A stretch of DNA of 64,000 bases from Pseudocercospora fijiensis CIRAD86 (Eukaryota > Ascomycota > Dothideomycetes > Mycosphaerellales > Mycosphaerellaceae), in contig NW_006921536.1 of NCBI RefSeq assembly GCF_000340215.1, positions 2,581,016-2,645,015 of the forward strand, written 5' to 3'. A program made the position numbers and the translations under genes. The number at the start of each line of letters is the position of its first letter. Position 1 is the stretch's first letter. Below are positions 46,852 to 57,036 of this stretch, in pieces. A model generated the notes under the pieces. It was not told the origin of the DNA. It saw only the letters and a list, made by a program, of their open reading frames with translations, and made no database searches.

Positions 46852-47197
46852 TATAGGCGGGACGAGTAGGTCGTAGGTAGAGGTATATATATAGGGAACT
46901 GTATACTATAGGCCTAGTACTTAGTAAACTGCGAGAGGTCGGCGTAGCATTATATACTTCGAAGAGAAGGCGTTGTGAATATTAAAGAGAAGAGAATAGC
47001 CGTAGGGAGGGCTACATTGTAGCTAGATTAGGTACATTTCCTATATCCTTCTTACTATATATTGTCGTAGCTGTGTCTCCTTATATAGTATATATGTGTG
47101 TTCCGATTATAAAGGTAGTTATATATTCCGGAATATAAAAACAAGGAGAGGGGGTACAAGTATATACACAAGTGCTAAGCCGGGTTTCCCTACTATA
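46852..47197 (-). repeat. 5' LTR of the 14.1-kb element
   Basis: 346 bp, the same length as the partner at 33069-33414, ending tttccctactata on the plus strand. About 500 bp of non-coding leader separate it from the gag block. Confidence 0.9.
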
Positions 47198-48030
47198 ATA
47201 GCTAGTATCTAGTATCGCCTACTTAACTCTCGCACTATAGTAGATACTAGCATTATCTATAACAAATATTATCGGCGGACTATCCTCGAGGCAAGGCAGG
47301 ACTTGCTTAGTCAGCTAGAGATAGAAACGATTAGAATTGATCGATCCTTAGTATACGTAAGTATACGGAAGATAGCTATATAGCGTAAACGTAGGCAATA
47401 CTAACTATCTAACTTCTCGCCTTATATAGGCAACATTAACGCAAGTTAGACCTCTTACCGACTATCTATACTTCCGCTAACTAGTCTTCTAATTAGATAT
47501 AGTCTTATCGATAAATACGAGTCGATCTACCGGCTATTTAGCGTACCTAATCGTCTATAAAGCCCTTAAGAACGGATTACGCTCCTTCGCTTTACGTTTA
47601 ACCTGCTTACGAGTTATGCCTATCTCCTACTTTAGGACCTTCGATAGCATAGGCGCCTTTACCTAAACACCCTCTCCGCTATTACTTATCGGTCGTAGCC
47701 GTAGAAACTCGTCCTTAAGAGCTTAGATTATCTCTATAAAATAGGCGTTAGACCGGTCTTTAAGGAAGCCGCGTAAGAAGTTACGTTCTTACTAAAGAAG
47801 GATAGCCTTATTGCTACGCTTTAGTCCGCTAGTATGCTTAGTATATAACGCTCCGAAGATGCGGTATTTCTCTTAATATCTATATACCGATCTAATAGTT
47901 ATTAGCAACTTTATAAAGGTATAAACCTGCTTAGTAGTCTAACCCTTTGCAAACAGGTTTATTAGCTAGCCTTGCTAGTCGAGGTTTATGCGAGCAGACT
48001 TAACTATTGCGGCGTAGCGGTAGTAATAAT
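47198..48030 (-). pseudogene. DDE transposase, N-terminal part (5' of insertion)
   Basis: Minus-strand reading from about 48030: a helix-turn-helix-like LINLFAKG-*-TTKQVYTFI, a second DNA-binding-like stretch, then the catalytic core with LVFIDKTISN (first Asp) and IIFVIDNASIYYSARV (second Asp, usually VxDNASIHHS). The third acidic residue lies in the part beyond the Gypsy insertion. Stops are TAG or TAA. The original start codon is lost or changed to ATA. Confidence 0.85.
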
Positions 48031-48192
48031 AATAATACCTCGGAAGGGTCTATACTACTAAAATACCGACGATACGATATCTACGATATACTAGAGGATT
48101 CTATACATTAGAAGGAGGAGAAATAATTGAAAAACTACTAAAATAGCGGTATAGTTCCTCTCTCGGAGGTATAGGGTTCTCCCCGCACCGGC

Positions 48193-48218
48193 ACTAATAG
48201 GTTTTAGGCAAACGATAG
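48193..48218 (-). repeat. Right terminal inverted repeat of the mariner-like element
   Basis: Inverse of 30509-30534 with one mismatch; followed by the target dinucleotide TA (48219-48220) and then by unmutated DNA. Confidence 0.88.
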
Positions 48219-48220
48219 TA

Positions 48221-49618
48221 ACGGCAGTCGTGCCTAGAAAGAGACTCGGATAGCGCAATCACGACCGAGAACTTGATAAAGGATCACTGCACTAGTGAGT
48301 TCTGAGTAAAGAGAGACCTCACTCTACCAAGATTATTCTATACGGAGTGTTGTACGACAAAGTTATATAAGCTACTTCTAACTTAGGGTTAGAAGCGGCG
48401 TCGCTTTTACAACACGGATGCATCAACCTTGAGTCTCCTCTCCAAAGCTTTTTGAATAGTCTCCTAACCGAAGGTATTGTCTTCCTTCTTGCAGACTTTG
48501 CGTGGCCTTGGTAAGATGAGCTATTCAGCAAAGTCTTCGTCTCAGCTTTGATACTGCTCAGACTCTTCTCTTCGACTGCTCTCGGCTGCACCTTTGCGAG
48601 CGTGAGTTGTAGTCATAGTAGCGTGCTTTGTTTCTGGCTTGATTGCTGACTTTTAAAGGACTGTACTGGAAGTGGTGAGGGATGCTGGGTATGCTCACCA
48701 AGCACAAGCGGCACTTGTGTCTCTGGATTTGAATGCAATCACCCGGTTGCTCCCTATAGATGCGTTTTAGCAACTTCGTCTCGGGCGTAGGTCTTCCTAT
48801 CTTTCGTCTTAAAGATATTTGTCTTATCTCATTCCAGCGAAGCGGAAGGCACCTAGAACGACTCGAGGAGCGACAGAAATTACGGCGGCGACAATCTACG
48901 ACGGCGACAATTCACGGCGGCTCGAGAGCGGCATACTTAGTAACAACGTAATAGCTCAGAGCTATGCGACATTTCGCACTCTTCGCTAGACCCTATGAGC
49001 AAGCTTGCTGACTCTAAGAATATCCTCGTTCCCAGCTCTAGTCCCGCAACGAAGCTAAAGGGTATTGCTCCTGTTGAGCGGAAATGCGTGCAAATTCTCA
49101 GTGAATTCGTTGACTGCAGTTATGGAAAAGCTAGGCACTGCTGGAGTGGGCATAGGAATGTGTATTCAGGTCACTGCACCTCTCAAAGGCCAAGCATGAA
49201 TTAGCATTGATTTCACAGAACACCGGAATTCCGATCGAGTGCTTACCAATGTCTTCAGTGTTGTCGAAGCCACAGTTCCACAGCATGTTCGCTTCGATGC
49301 TTGCCCCAACATGGGTCATGCGCAAGTCCTCTTGGTATTTTCGCCACCCTTGACTGCAGCCCTAGTGTCGTCTCCTGGTTTGGTACGATTAATCATCTTC
49401 TTGATTAGATTCCGCGATAATTCCACATCCAAATTCAGACGAATCGAGGCATGTATCTGGAACTTTAGGTGCAATACTCTCTCAGCAGCATGTAGTGTGC
49501 TTGTAGTCAGTGGCGATTGGAGCTGCATCGACCAGGCAGTACGCCATGTGAAGCAGACGTGACGTGCAATCGAGATGCAGACGAAGGGCCGGATGTACAA
49601 TTGGCATATGTGACCGAG
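48221..49618. other. Unique DNA upstream of the regulator gene, no gene supported
   Basis: Normal composition from the first base outside the TIR. Frames at 48319-48591 (minus, 90 codons) and 48995-49204 (plus, 69 codons, with a proper ATG, MSKLADSKNILVPSSSPATK) have no family resemblance; the second could be an exon but I cannot join it to anything. Confidence 0.45.
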
Positions 49619-49625
49619 TATATAA
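49619..49625 (+). promoter_or_regulatory. TATA box of the DUF3468-type gene
   Basis: TATATAA, 59 bp upstream of the ATG at 49678, a spacing normal for a fungal core promoter. Confidence 0.5.
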
Positions 49626-49677
49626 GAGTATGACTGATCAAAGCAAAGCAATAGAGTTTTGCGAATGACACCAAAGA

Positions 49678-51235
49678 ATGCCGACAATGGAGACTCAATA
49701 TCTGTCCAGCATTAGTGGCAATATAGCACCAGATGTCCATAACAGACAGGTACAAACACCTCGCGAGCGTTACGAGACAGTCTGCCACCGAAATCAGCTA
49801 GTTCGCCAGGCTTACATCCAGTCGTCAATGACTGCCACAATGCTCGCCAATGCACAGCTGTCGAATCATGAAATCGACAATGTTTACCTAACAGTCCTGC
49901 AGGACTTTCAGCCACACAGCGGCGTGAGGATCTTCTGCGGAGATCGGGTACCTGGACCGGCATATAATGCAGATTATTCGACCGCTGCACTATGCATCCG
50001 CGGCCTACTTCCGCTAGCGCAACAAAGCGGGAGGGCATTCGATCTGGCTCTCTGCAGCGTTTTAACGCTGTACTTAGGAATGCTCCGTTCAGATGCTGGT
50101 CTTATTCAAGTAGCCAAATTTTCATACGCAGATGCGTTGGGATTGTTCCATGTAGCCCTAGGCAATGCTTGCATTGATCAGGTTGGGGCCCGTAGCGCTC
50201 CGAATCGCGTCAAAATACTCGCATGTGTAGCTTTTGCACTACAGCTGTACGAGGTAAATGACATTGTACTGCCGATGAAAGCTGGTCGCTAACGAGTTGT
50301 AGCTGATTGATCAGGTGGACATCTCGAGTGTCGCCTTCGAAACCCATATTGAAGGGGCAATAGAGCTCATCCGAGAATGCGGGCCTTCTGCTTTCACATC
50401 ATCGGCGTTTCAGAATACTTTCAGCAGCTTTCGCAACATTCTAGTAAGTCCCGGGCTCAAATCCCATCGTCACTACGGCCGAGCTGAGCTTCAGGTCGGA
50501 CACAGCATAACTCGCAGGCGTCCGTCTTTCCTGCATCAGCCAGATTGGCTACTCATGCCATTCATAGGACGAAGAAAGAGCGTGAGAGACCGTCTTGCGG
50601 ACATTGCAGTCCTTATTCCTGAGCGTCTTCGTGAGACAGATGCACTGGTCCATGAGACAGGTTCTCGAGGCGAGAACTTTCAGAGTGAAGTCGAACAGCT
50701 GCTGCAAGACATTGATGAATTGTTGCGTCAACTGAAGACGTGGTTCGGACATGCCAGTCTCGAATACGGCGGCACTGCTGTACGTCCCGGCGGTACCGGC
50801 TCGAGCACGTTGCAAAGCACTCTGTCGAATACTCCGAGCTCTTTCATGTCTTTTGAACGTGGAGACCTGAAGGTCCAGTTCCCAAATGGGCCGGCGGCTG
50901 GGCTCTTCATGCACTACTGGGTAAGTCTGTTGGACCCTCAAGAAGTGCACCATGTCTGAGACACCTGCTAAGTTCGCACCATTCGGTTTCTGTAGTGTCA
51001 TACCCTGGAGCTGCATATGTGCAATATATCTCTGCGACAGCTTCTAACCGACATAGATCTCGATCTTGCTGGAGAAGATTATAAGATAGCCTCAATGAAG
51101 TTGCTATCATCCAGAGCAGCTGCGCGGGAAGCGGCACTACTGGCTCTCGAAGCATCGACGTGGCCTTCGTCAACGCTTGAAGGTATCGTGGCGCTGCAGT
51201 TTCCACTCAAGACGCTGGAAAGGTACTTCAGCTAA
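49678..51235 (+). CDS. Fungal-specific transcription factor domain protein (DUF3468 type), 3 exons
   Basis: Predicted exons 49678-50253, 50315-50920 and 50996-51235 (473 aa, all introns phase 0). Intron 1 (61 bp) is GTAAAT...GCTAAC...CAG and intron 2 (75 bp) is GTAAGT...TAG. Splicing joins ALQLYE to VDISSVAFETHIEGAIELIR. This gives the hallmark of the fungal Zn-cluster regulator C-terminal domain (DUF3468 / Fungal_trans_2): a run of helices, YE, then H-x-x-GA-x-x-LI-x-x-x-GP-x-x-F-x-S and a following SSFRNIL. There is no Zn2Cys6 cluster at the N-terminus, so it either lost its DNA-binding domain or regulates through partners. Role unknown. The stop is only 30 bp from the end of the convergent NAPE-PLD gene. 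Confidence 0.75.
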
Positions 51236-51265
51236 TGCGAGGTCGACATTTAAAGAAGAAAGTCT

Positions 51266-52450
51266 TCACGCAAACACAGTCTCTCCGACGTGGCAAAGGC
51301 CGACGCCTGGTTTCGATAGATCAATTGAAGACCCGTCACCCTCAATACCTCCACCATTCCAGATACCTTCTTTTTCTGCAGCTTCTCGCCATCTCCTCGG
51401 AGGATCGGTGACGGGCTCGTATGCAGCGCTCAATCCGCCGCGAACTGTTCCGTAATGCATACCCACGCTCAGGCGTGACTTGATGGCCTTGTGTATTTTT
51501 AGGGACTGCTCCGGGTGGACATGAACGGAAGCCGCGATGTAAGTGGGACTGTATAAGCCGATTGGAATCATGGCCAGGTCAAAAGGACCAATGTGTTCAC
51601 CAATCTGAGCAAACACCGGACAAGGACTCGGAGTATCTTTGGCTTGATATGCAGTATCTCCAGCAAAATAAAGTTTTTTTCCGGTGCTTTCTAGAGCCCA
51701 TGAGCACCAAAGTGTAGACCCTCCGTTGAAAGGCGTGCGGCCAGAGAAGTGCTGAGTCGGACAACATGTCAGACGAGCCTGCCCGACATCGAGCACGGCT
51801 AGCTCACAGTTTTGCCACCAATCCATTTCAGTCACGTCGTCATCAGTGCAGCCGACATGCTGTAAGAACCACTTCTTAATGTTCAATCCTACGAAGAAAT
51901 GCAGCCGCCCTTTGAGCTTGTTGTACAGTTTCGAAACGACATCAAAATCTAGATGGTCGTAGTGATCATGGGATATGCAGATTACGTCCGGATCTGGAAT
52001 CTCTTGCAAACTACATGGTGTTGGCGTATAGCGTTTAGGCCCAAGCCACGTAAATGGAGACGTTCTTTCACTGAATACCGGGTCAAACAAAACTCGAATC
52101 CCGCGATCCTGGCCGGGCGGCGCCGGCGTCTCGACGAGGAAAGAAGCGTGACCGATCCAAGTCGCTCGCAGCCTCTCCCGTTGCGTTTCTCCCCAATGTG
52201 GTTTCAAAACTTTGACGAGCTGCTCTGACCGGGCCCCATTTGGTCCTTCCGGCACGGGAACGAAGTTCTTCTCGGGGTGGCTACCGAAGCGGAGTTTGAA
52301 AAGTTCTGCCTTGCTAGCGTTTTCCTTGAAAGATGGCCAGGGATTACGAAAGGCGGTGGGCGGTTCTCCAACATGGTGAGCTTTGGCGTTGCCGGGCTCT
52401 GGATTGCGATCCGGTAAGCGTTTGACGGTGATAGTGTTTCGCGCCGACAT
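51266..52450 (-). CDS. N-acylphosphatidylethanolamine phospholipase D (NAPE-PLD), MBL fold
   Basis: 394 aa, single exon, ATG at 52450 (MSARNTITVK). Metallo-beta-lactamase zinc sites are complete: TWIGHASFLV (97-106), the signature HDHYDH (161-166), His234 in TQHFSGR, Asp265 in YFAGDTAY, and His332 in GMHYGT. The flanking sequence (PFTWLGPKRYTP, residues 132-143; IPIGLYSPTY, 295-304) matches the NAPE-PLD/FMP30 family. The enzyme hydrolyses N-acylphosphatidylethanolamine to N-acylethanolamine and phosphatidic acid; the yeast homologue FMP30 is mitochondrial. No clear membrane span. No damage seen. Convergent with the DUF3468-type gene. Confidence 0.92.
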   Translation of the reverse strand: MSARNTITVKRLPDRNPEPGNAKAHHVGEPPTAFRNPWPSFKENASKAELFKLRFGSHPEKNFVPVPEGPNGARSEQLVKVLKPHWGETQRERLRATWIGHASFLVETPAPPGQDRGIRVLFDPVFSERTSPFTWLGPKRYTPTPCSLQEIPDPDVICISHDHYDHLDFDVVSKLYNKLKGRLHFFVGLNIKKWFLQHVGCTDDDVTEMDWWQNCELAVLDVGQARLTCCPTQHFSGRTPFNGGSTLWCSWALESTGKKLYFAGDTAYQAKDTPSPCPVFAQIGEHIGPFDLAMIPIGLYSPTYIAASVHVHPEQSLKIHKAIKSRLSVGMHYGTVRGGLSAAYEPVTDPPRRWREAAEKEGIWNGGGIEGDGSSIDLSKPGVGLCHVGETVFA

Positions 52451-52820
52451 TTTTCTGGTTCGTACGGAGGAAAGTAGAATGACCTTGCTCGCTGTAGCCC
52501 GTAGGTCTCGTCTTTAAGGCACAAAACAAAGCATATTTCGATGACTGCCCACACACACCTTGAAATGGATCTCTTCGCGAAGTAATAGCGAGGCCAAATT
52601 TTCTTAGTGGCCAGGTGATTGAGATGCAGCCCGAGCCAGGAGCTGAAGTGATGATGTCGGAGCGCCAAGAATTCGTACAAACTCTATTGGGTGGAAGTAT
52701 GCTTAGTAAGCATATCCCGGGTTGTCAATCTGAGTTCGCAACATGAACGCAAGAGTATGTGCTATGTACAGCGACTTTCCCCTCAATCTATGCTCAGGGC
52801 TTTGATCAAGATGCGGTATC
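52451..52820. other. Promoter side of NAPE-PLD, no gene seen
   Basis: About 370 bp of unique sequence between the NAPE-PLD start and the repeat-coding tail of the dead helicase. It holds the NAPE-PLD promoter; no clear TATA box. Confidence 0.4.
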
Positions 52821-52849
52821 TTACCAGCCTCCAGCCGGTCCTCCATCTT

Positions 52850-53095
52850 CACCAGCACCAGCTGCAGCATTGCCCGAGCCTCCAGCCTGGCCTCCCTCTT
52901 CGCCAGCAACAGCAGCATTGTCCCAGCCTCCAGCCTGGCCTCCCGCTTCGCCAGCAACAGTAGCATTGTCCCAGCCTCCAGCCTGGCCTCCCGCTTCGCC
53001 AGCAACAGTAGCATCGTCCCAGCCTCCAGCCAGGCCTCCCTCTTCGCCGGCAACAGCAGCATTGTCCCAGCCTCCAGCCTGTCCTCCAGCCTGTC
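52850..53095 (-). repeat. 48-bp minisatellite encoding a 16-residue Gly-rich repeat
   Basis: The unit (plus strand cctccagcctggcctccc...) recurs every 48 bp at 52879, 52927, 52975, 53023 and 53071. On the minus strand it encodes GGWDNA(A/T)VAGE(E/A)GGQA. It lies at the C-terminal end of the helicase relic but one frame off, so a frameshift separates it from the helicase body. Confidence 0.85.
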
Positions 53096-54894
53096 CCCGC
53101 TCCGCCAGCACCAGCAGCGTTCCCCCAGCCTTCAAAGCCGTCATCAGTCTTTGTAGTAGAGGATGAGTCGACTGGATCAGCGTCTTGACGAAGGTCAACA
53201 TCGATCTCGTCTCGGGGAATACCAGGAGCGAGACGGGCAGGGACTCCATGGAAACAGTCTCCCTTGGCCAGCAACTCCTTGTAGCGCTTCAGGTCATCCT
53301 TTCTCTTGTTTGCAGAAGTGAAGTCGTCAACGTTCTTGAAGTCGGCATCCTTCTTCGCACCGACGTTGCTAGGAGGGTTGAAAGCCATGCTACCTGAGAT
53401 GATCCAGAGCTTGCTCTTAGCACGAGAAAGTCCAACAGTCTGAAGGCCCGAGTCGAGGGGATGACCACTCTCGCCGAGCTCGCTAATGACAGTGTCAAAG
53501 ATCTGGTGATTCATCTCCTTACCTTGGGATGCGTTGACTGTGAGATTGAATCGCGGCAATTCCTCATCAGTCCAGCCCTCGTTGGCTTTCATACGATTTG
53601 ATCAGCCGATGTATAGCTGAAGTTGGCGCTTATACGGGGCGACTATACCAAATTTCTCGCTCATGGTCTTGCCGTAGAATCCACGGAGGGTGCGGATGAG
53701 ATAGATGCCGTATAAAAAGAACTTGAGGTTGGCACGGCACGGCTACGGGTTGTCGTGTTCACCGTGTTCATGCAAGAGGCGGAGTCGGCAACGTACAGCC
53801 AAGCTAAGCGCATATGCTTCTCCTGGAGTTCGGCTTCGTCCGGGAGACCAAAAGTCTTCTTAACCATCGCTTTGAACCTATCTTCCAATAGCGGATGCGA
53901 TGACTTGTCCTTGAGCAAACGACCGTAGCAGACGCGGTTAAGTGGAGCGAAAATACCTGGGTGTATACGATGCTGCTCGTCCAAGAGATGCTGGTTGAAC
54001 CCACGAGCCACCATAGAGTCATAGAGCGGCTGACCCAACTGCCTCGAGAAAGGATTGAAAGTCCCACCAGTGACGAGCGGATAGAGCTGAGCCGGATCGC
54101 CAAACTGCAGGAACATTTCCACGCTATCTGACCAGTGAGGAACAAGTAGGGCGATGAGGGCCGATGCCTCTTGTAGAGTCAGAGCCTCATCGAGTATGTA
54201 TGTCTACCCGGACAGCTTACGCCCAAACTCGCGGGAGTCGCGAGCAGCAGCAGCATATACAGCCCCGCAAATCATTCGCTGTCAGCCCATGACTTCATCT
54301 GCAAGGTGGCGGTATGCCTGACGAACCTGGTTCTTGCCCTCGTCTGACCAGAGGTAGTCGCCGGTAGCAGGATCTCGAGGCATCAGAGGGGTGTTCTTGA
54401 GCTTCGAAACGTACCCTGGGAAGACTGCTCTCATATCCTGTGCCTCGCCACCTGCACTGCCATCCTGATTAATGAACTCGGCCATGAGAGGTGCTTCGTC
54501 CGAATCATCGAGATATTCTTGAACAAACTTCTCCAAAGTCATATCAGAAAGCTTGCAGCCCCTCCCAGTGAGCTTGTTGTTGTGATTAACAAACGCCTGG
54601 TACATGACCACGACCATACCGTCTTGTGGCATCTCGTACTGAGGAATATCCTTGGGTTGGTCCTTGGGATCCTTGGCCAGCCTAGTCGCATCGATATCGG
54701 CTTTCTTCTTTCCCAAGTACTGCTCTTGATTCGTGAAGTTGGAGATGGCAGACAGTGAGACAGCAGAGATGCGCATCACCTTGAGATTAGGATGGCGCTG
54801 GAGCAGTGGTAAGGGCTGTCGTCGCAAGTTCGTCAAACTGTGCCTTTCATCAAACACGGCTTCTTTCGTCAAGGTTTGGTATCCACTTACATGT

Positions 54895-55140
54895 ATACTA
54901 AGAGGGCGATCTTTTCGTATCTTATTAAATCAGCCCTCTTTTAGCAAACATACGTAGGTCAGGTATAGGTAGCTATACTTACAGCACTTGGCAGCAGGCT
55001 CTTGAAGGACAGGTCTTCTTCATATACTGCTGATTCGAAGCGATGTTCTGGACAGTATATCCTAGATTTATTAATAAAAGAGGCTGTATTTTGTAAAAGC
55101 TCAAATCTTGATAGAAGAGGCCTTATTTAGTCAAAGTTTG
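54895..55140. other. AT-rich insertion in helicase copy 2
   Basis: About 250 bp without helicase coding potential between the Walker A part and the rest. It contains an inverted pair AGAGGGC...GCCCTCT (about 54900-54938). A GTAAGTATAG string on the minus strand would suit a splice donor, so part of it could be an old intron. Confidence 0.4.
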
Positions 55141-55629
55141 CTAACGAACTCGTGCTCTTTGACAAAACAAGGCCCTGTTTGGTGCAATATCAACGGACGG
55201 CGACAGGGCGATGTGGTCGAGCACGGCATTGTTTTGTGAACCGATGAAGACTCCGCGATCGGTGTTTTCGACAATGAAGTTGGTCACCTCCACCATAACA
55301 TGCGTGTTGCCAGTACCTCCCGGACCACGAATCAACTGAGAGCCAGCCGTGAGCTTCCGCAAGCCCTTTAAGGAGTGCGTCTGACCAGTATTGAAGTTTT
55401 CGGAGCGATAAAGAGACTTCCAAGCTTTCTCGAAGTCAGCCTTGGCTTGTGGATCCATGTCCTTGATAAGAGGATCATTGACAGACAAGTTGTCAGACGG
55501 AAGACCACGAGACATCAAGAGAGGCAGCCAACGGCGGTCACCACCGCCCTCTTGCTCTGGGTCGCATGCTCGAGAAATAGCCTGGTCCATCTGCTTCAAC
55601 GATGGGGAGAACATCTCAAATTCTCCTGA

Positions 55630-57030
55630 CTCTGGGTACTGTCATGGCAATGTGCATTTTGTGCTGTCGTCCCTGCTCACGACCATGTATAATAGCAGAG
55701 GAGGGACCGATTGAAAGAAGATGTTCACTGATGAAGGTGGTGTTGCTGGCGGTGCTGCGCTTTTGGTTTGGCTTTGCGGTATTTCCTTGTTATGAGTGAA
55801 GGACGATGAGACTTGCTGTGAGCTCGGGCCGAGGAGTGTAGGCGAAGAAGAATGAAGCAAAACATTCTCCTGCGTCAACCTTGCAGCAACAAATCGATCC
55901 ACTGCTGATCTGCCCACCACTGTAAATCGCAACCACGTTTCTCGCGCTCATCGATGGTGACTCCGTTTTGCCAAACAATTGATGATTGATGCCTTCTCTG
56001 TCTGTCGTGTTACACCTGCATCGTCTCCCAAGGTGCTGGAGACTCACGAAGGAAGCCACTTTCCGTTGATCGCATTTCATGCAAGCCAGAATACTCTTAC
56101 GGCTGCCTTGCCTTGGTCTTGAGCTGGATGATCCTGCTACAAAGGTCAGCGCGACTGCTTTTGTGGGATATGTACCTGCCTCGGAACCCATAGGTCTTGC
56201 GTCTCAGCAATGTAAACAATGGCTGCGCCTCGTTGCCAGAGGACAGCTCATATGACACTCTTGATTCTTCCAAGTCTCTTTCATCTTCGTTTTGTATTTC
56301 AACTCAGCCTCCCCATCTTGCACAATCCTCTTCTATGCTTTGGCTCCTCAGCTTCTTGGACCCGGCCTCTGCTTCAATCGACTGCATCATGGCCACCCTG
56401 CTTCCTCTCAATTCAGCCTTGAGCTTCCGAACTTCTAAAGCTGCTCTGGTACGCAGGCTCATCGACATCGAGTTCCATCCCGCGAGGTCTCAGCACAATT
56501 GAGGCAGGGCGCCGGCACCAGTTTCCCGACACCGACAAACCCAATACCCCTGATCTCATCATTGACCTGCATGGATGCCCTCTCAGCTTAGCCTCTTCAG
56601 GCAGGGCAGGTTTCCCAGCGATCCATCGACGGCCTCGGAGCTTCAGTTGCAGCCGCGAGACGACCGACACCAGTCTCCCGATATCGATCGGCCTCCGACG
56701 CACGCTTCATCATCGACCGGCTTCAGCGACCATCTGCTTCCAGCTTTTGATCTTCCCTCGACAAGTCTAGCATTGATTGACCCAGGAGAATTTTCAGAAG
56801 GCAGGGTCCTGGCGAATGATGGATTCCGGCTGCGCGCCTGTCTGAGCTTCATGAAATGATGCTAATGCCGCCCCCTGAGCCTGTCGTGGACCTGTACCAG
56901 TCTTCATGGCTGATGTCCTGCTTCTTAGATTCTCCTGGCGACAATCTGCGGATCGACAATCTGTACGGCTTGAACGAGCACAACCAGAATCGGCTGTATC
57001 CCGCTCCAACGTCCTCAACAGGCACAACCA
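55630..57030. other. No gene supported
   Basis: Unmutated DNA with many overlapping frames of 60-140 codons on both strands, none with family resemblance. Around 56470-56720 short motifs such as ggcaccagtYtcccgaYa are repeated imperfectly. Confidence 0.45.
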
Positions 57031-57036
57031 GGATCG

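Larger units (their letters stand above)
33069..47197 (-). mobile_element. 14.1-kb Ty3/Gypsy-type LTR element with a third ORF block, nested in the mariner-like element
   Basis: LTRs of 346 bp at both ends; internal ORFs all read on the minus strand. Order 5' to 3' (right to left): LTR, gag-protease (46260-42720), pol with RT, RNase H and integrase (42630-37650), an unrecognised block (37200-33600), LTR. ATAG flanks both outer ends as target duplication (33065-33068 and 47198-47201). The size is about twice that of ordinary fungal Gypsy elements because of the third block and long spacers. A short motif, CCTAGCTAGCTAGCTA, stands at each block border. Confidence 0.88.
30509..48218. mobile_element. 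Tc1/mariner-like TIR transposon with two ORFs, split by a Gypsy element
   Basis: Inverted 26-bp ends (ctatcgtttgcctaaaacct plus six more bases, one mismatch) at 30509-30534 and 48193-48218 are each flanked by TA, the target duplication typical of Tc1/mariner. Removing the nested Gypsy element and one copy of its target duplication leaves about 3.6 kb. Inside are a DDE_3-type transposase on the minus strand and an unrelated ORF on the plus strand, convergent, with about 170 bp between their ends. Both are RIP-killed. The right end coincides with the edge of the RIP block. Confidence 0.85.
52821..55629 (-). pseudogene. Broken Upf1/DNA2-like SF1 helicase (copy 2)
   Basis: Minus-strand frames strung together carry the full SF1 set: motif I GPGGTGNT (55303-55326, Lys of GKT replaced by Asn); motif II ILDEALTLQEASAL (about 54180-54200); motif III FGDPAQLYPLVTG (about 54085); motif IV DEQHRIHPGIFAP (about 53960); motif V TVNASQGKEMNHQIFD (about 53540); motif VI QTVGLSRAKSKLWII (about 53430). 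Breaks include a TGA after HLADEVMG (about 54290), a TAG just before motif II, a stop near 53610, frame changes near 53750 and 53100, and a 250-bp AT-rich insertion at 54895-55140. The tail is a Gly-rich 16-residue repeat. It is not heavily RIP-mutated. A relative of copy 1 at 18786-20077, in opposite orientation. Confidence 0.82.

Noticed and set aside
49678..52450. Biosynthetic cluster formed by the regulator and NAPE-PLD
   Set aside because: Only two genes, convergent, no tailoring enzymes or transporter beside them.
55790..56191. 133-codon minus-strand ORF upstream of helicase copy 2
   Set aside because: No resemblance to the helicase N-terminus or to other families; could be 5' flank of the relic.
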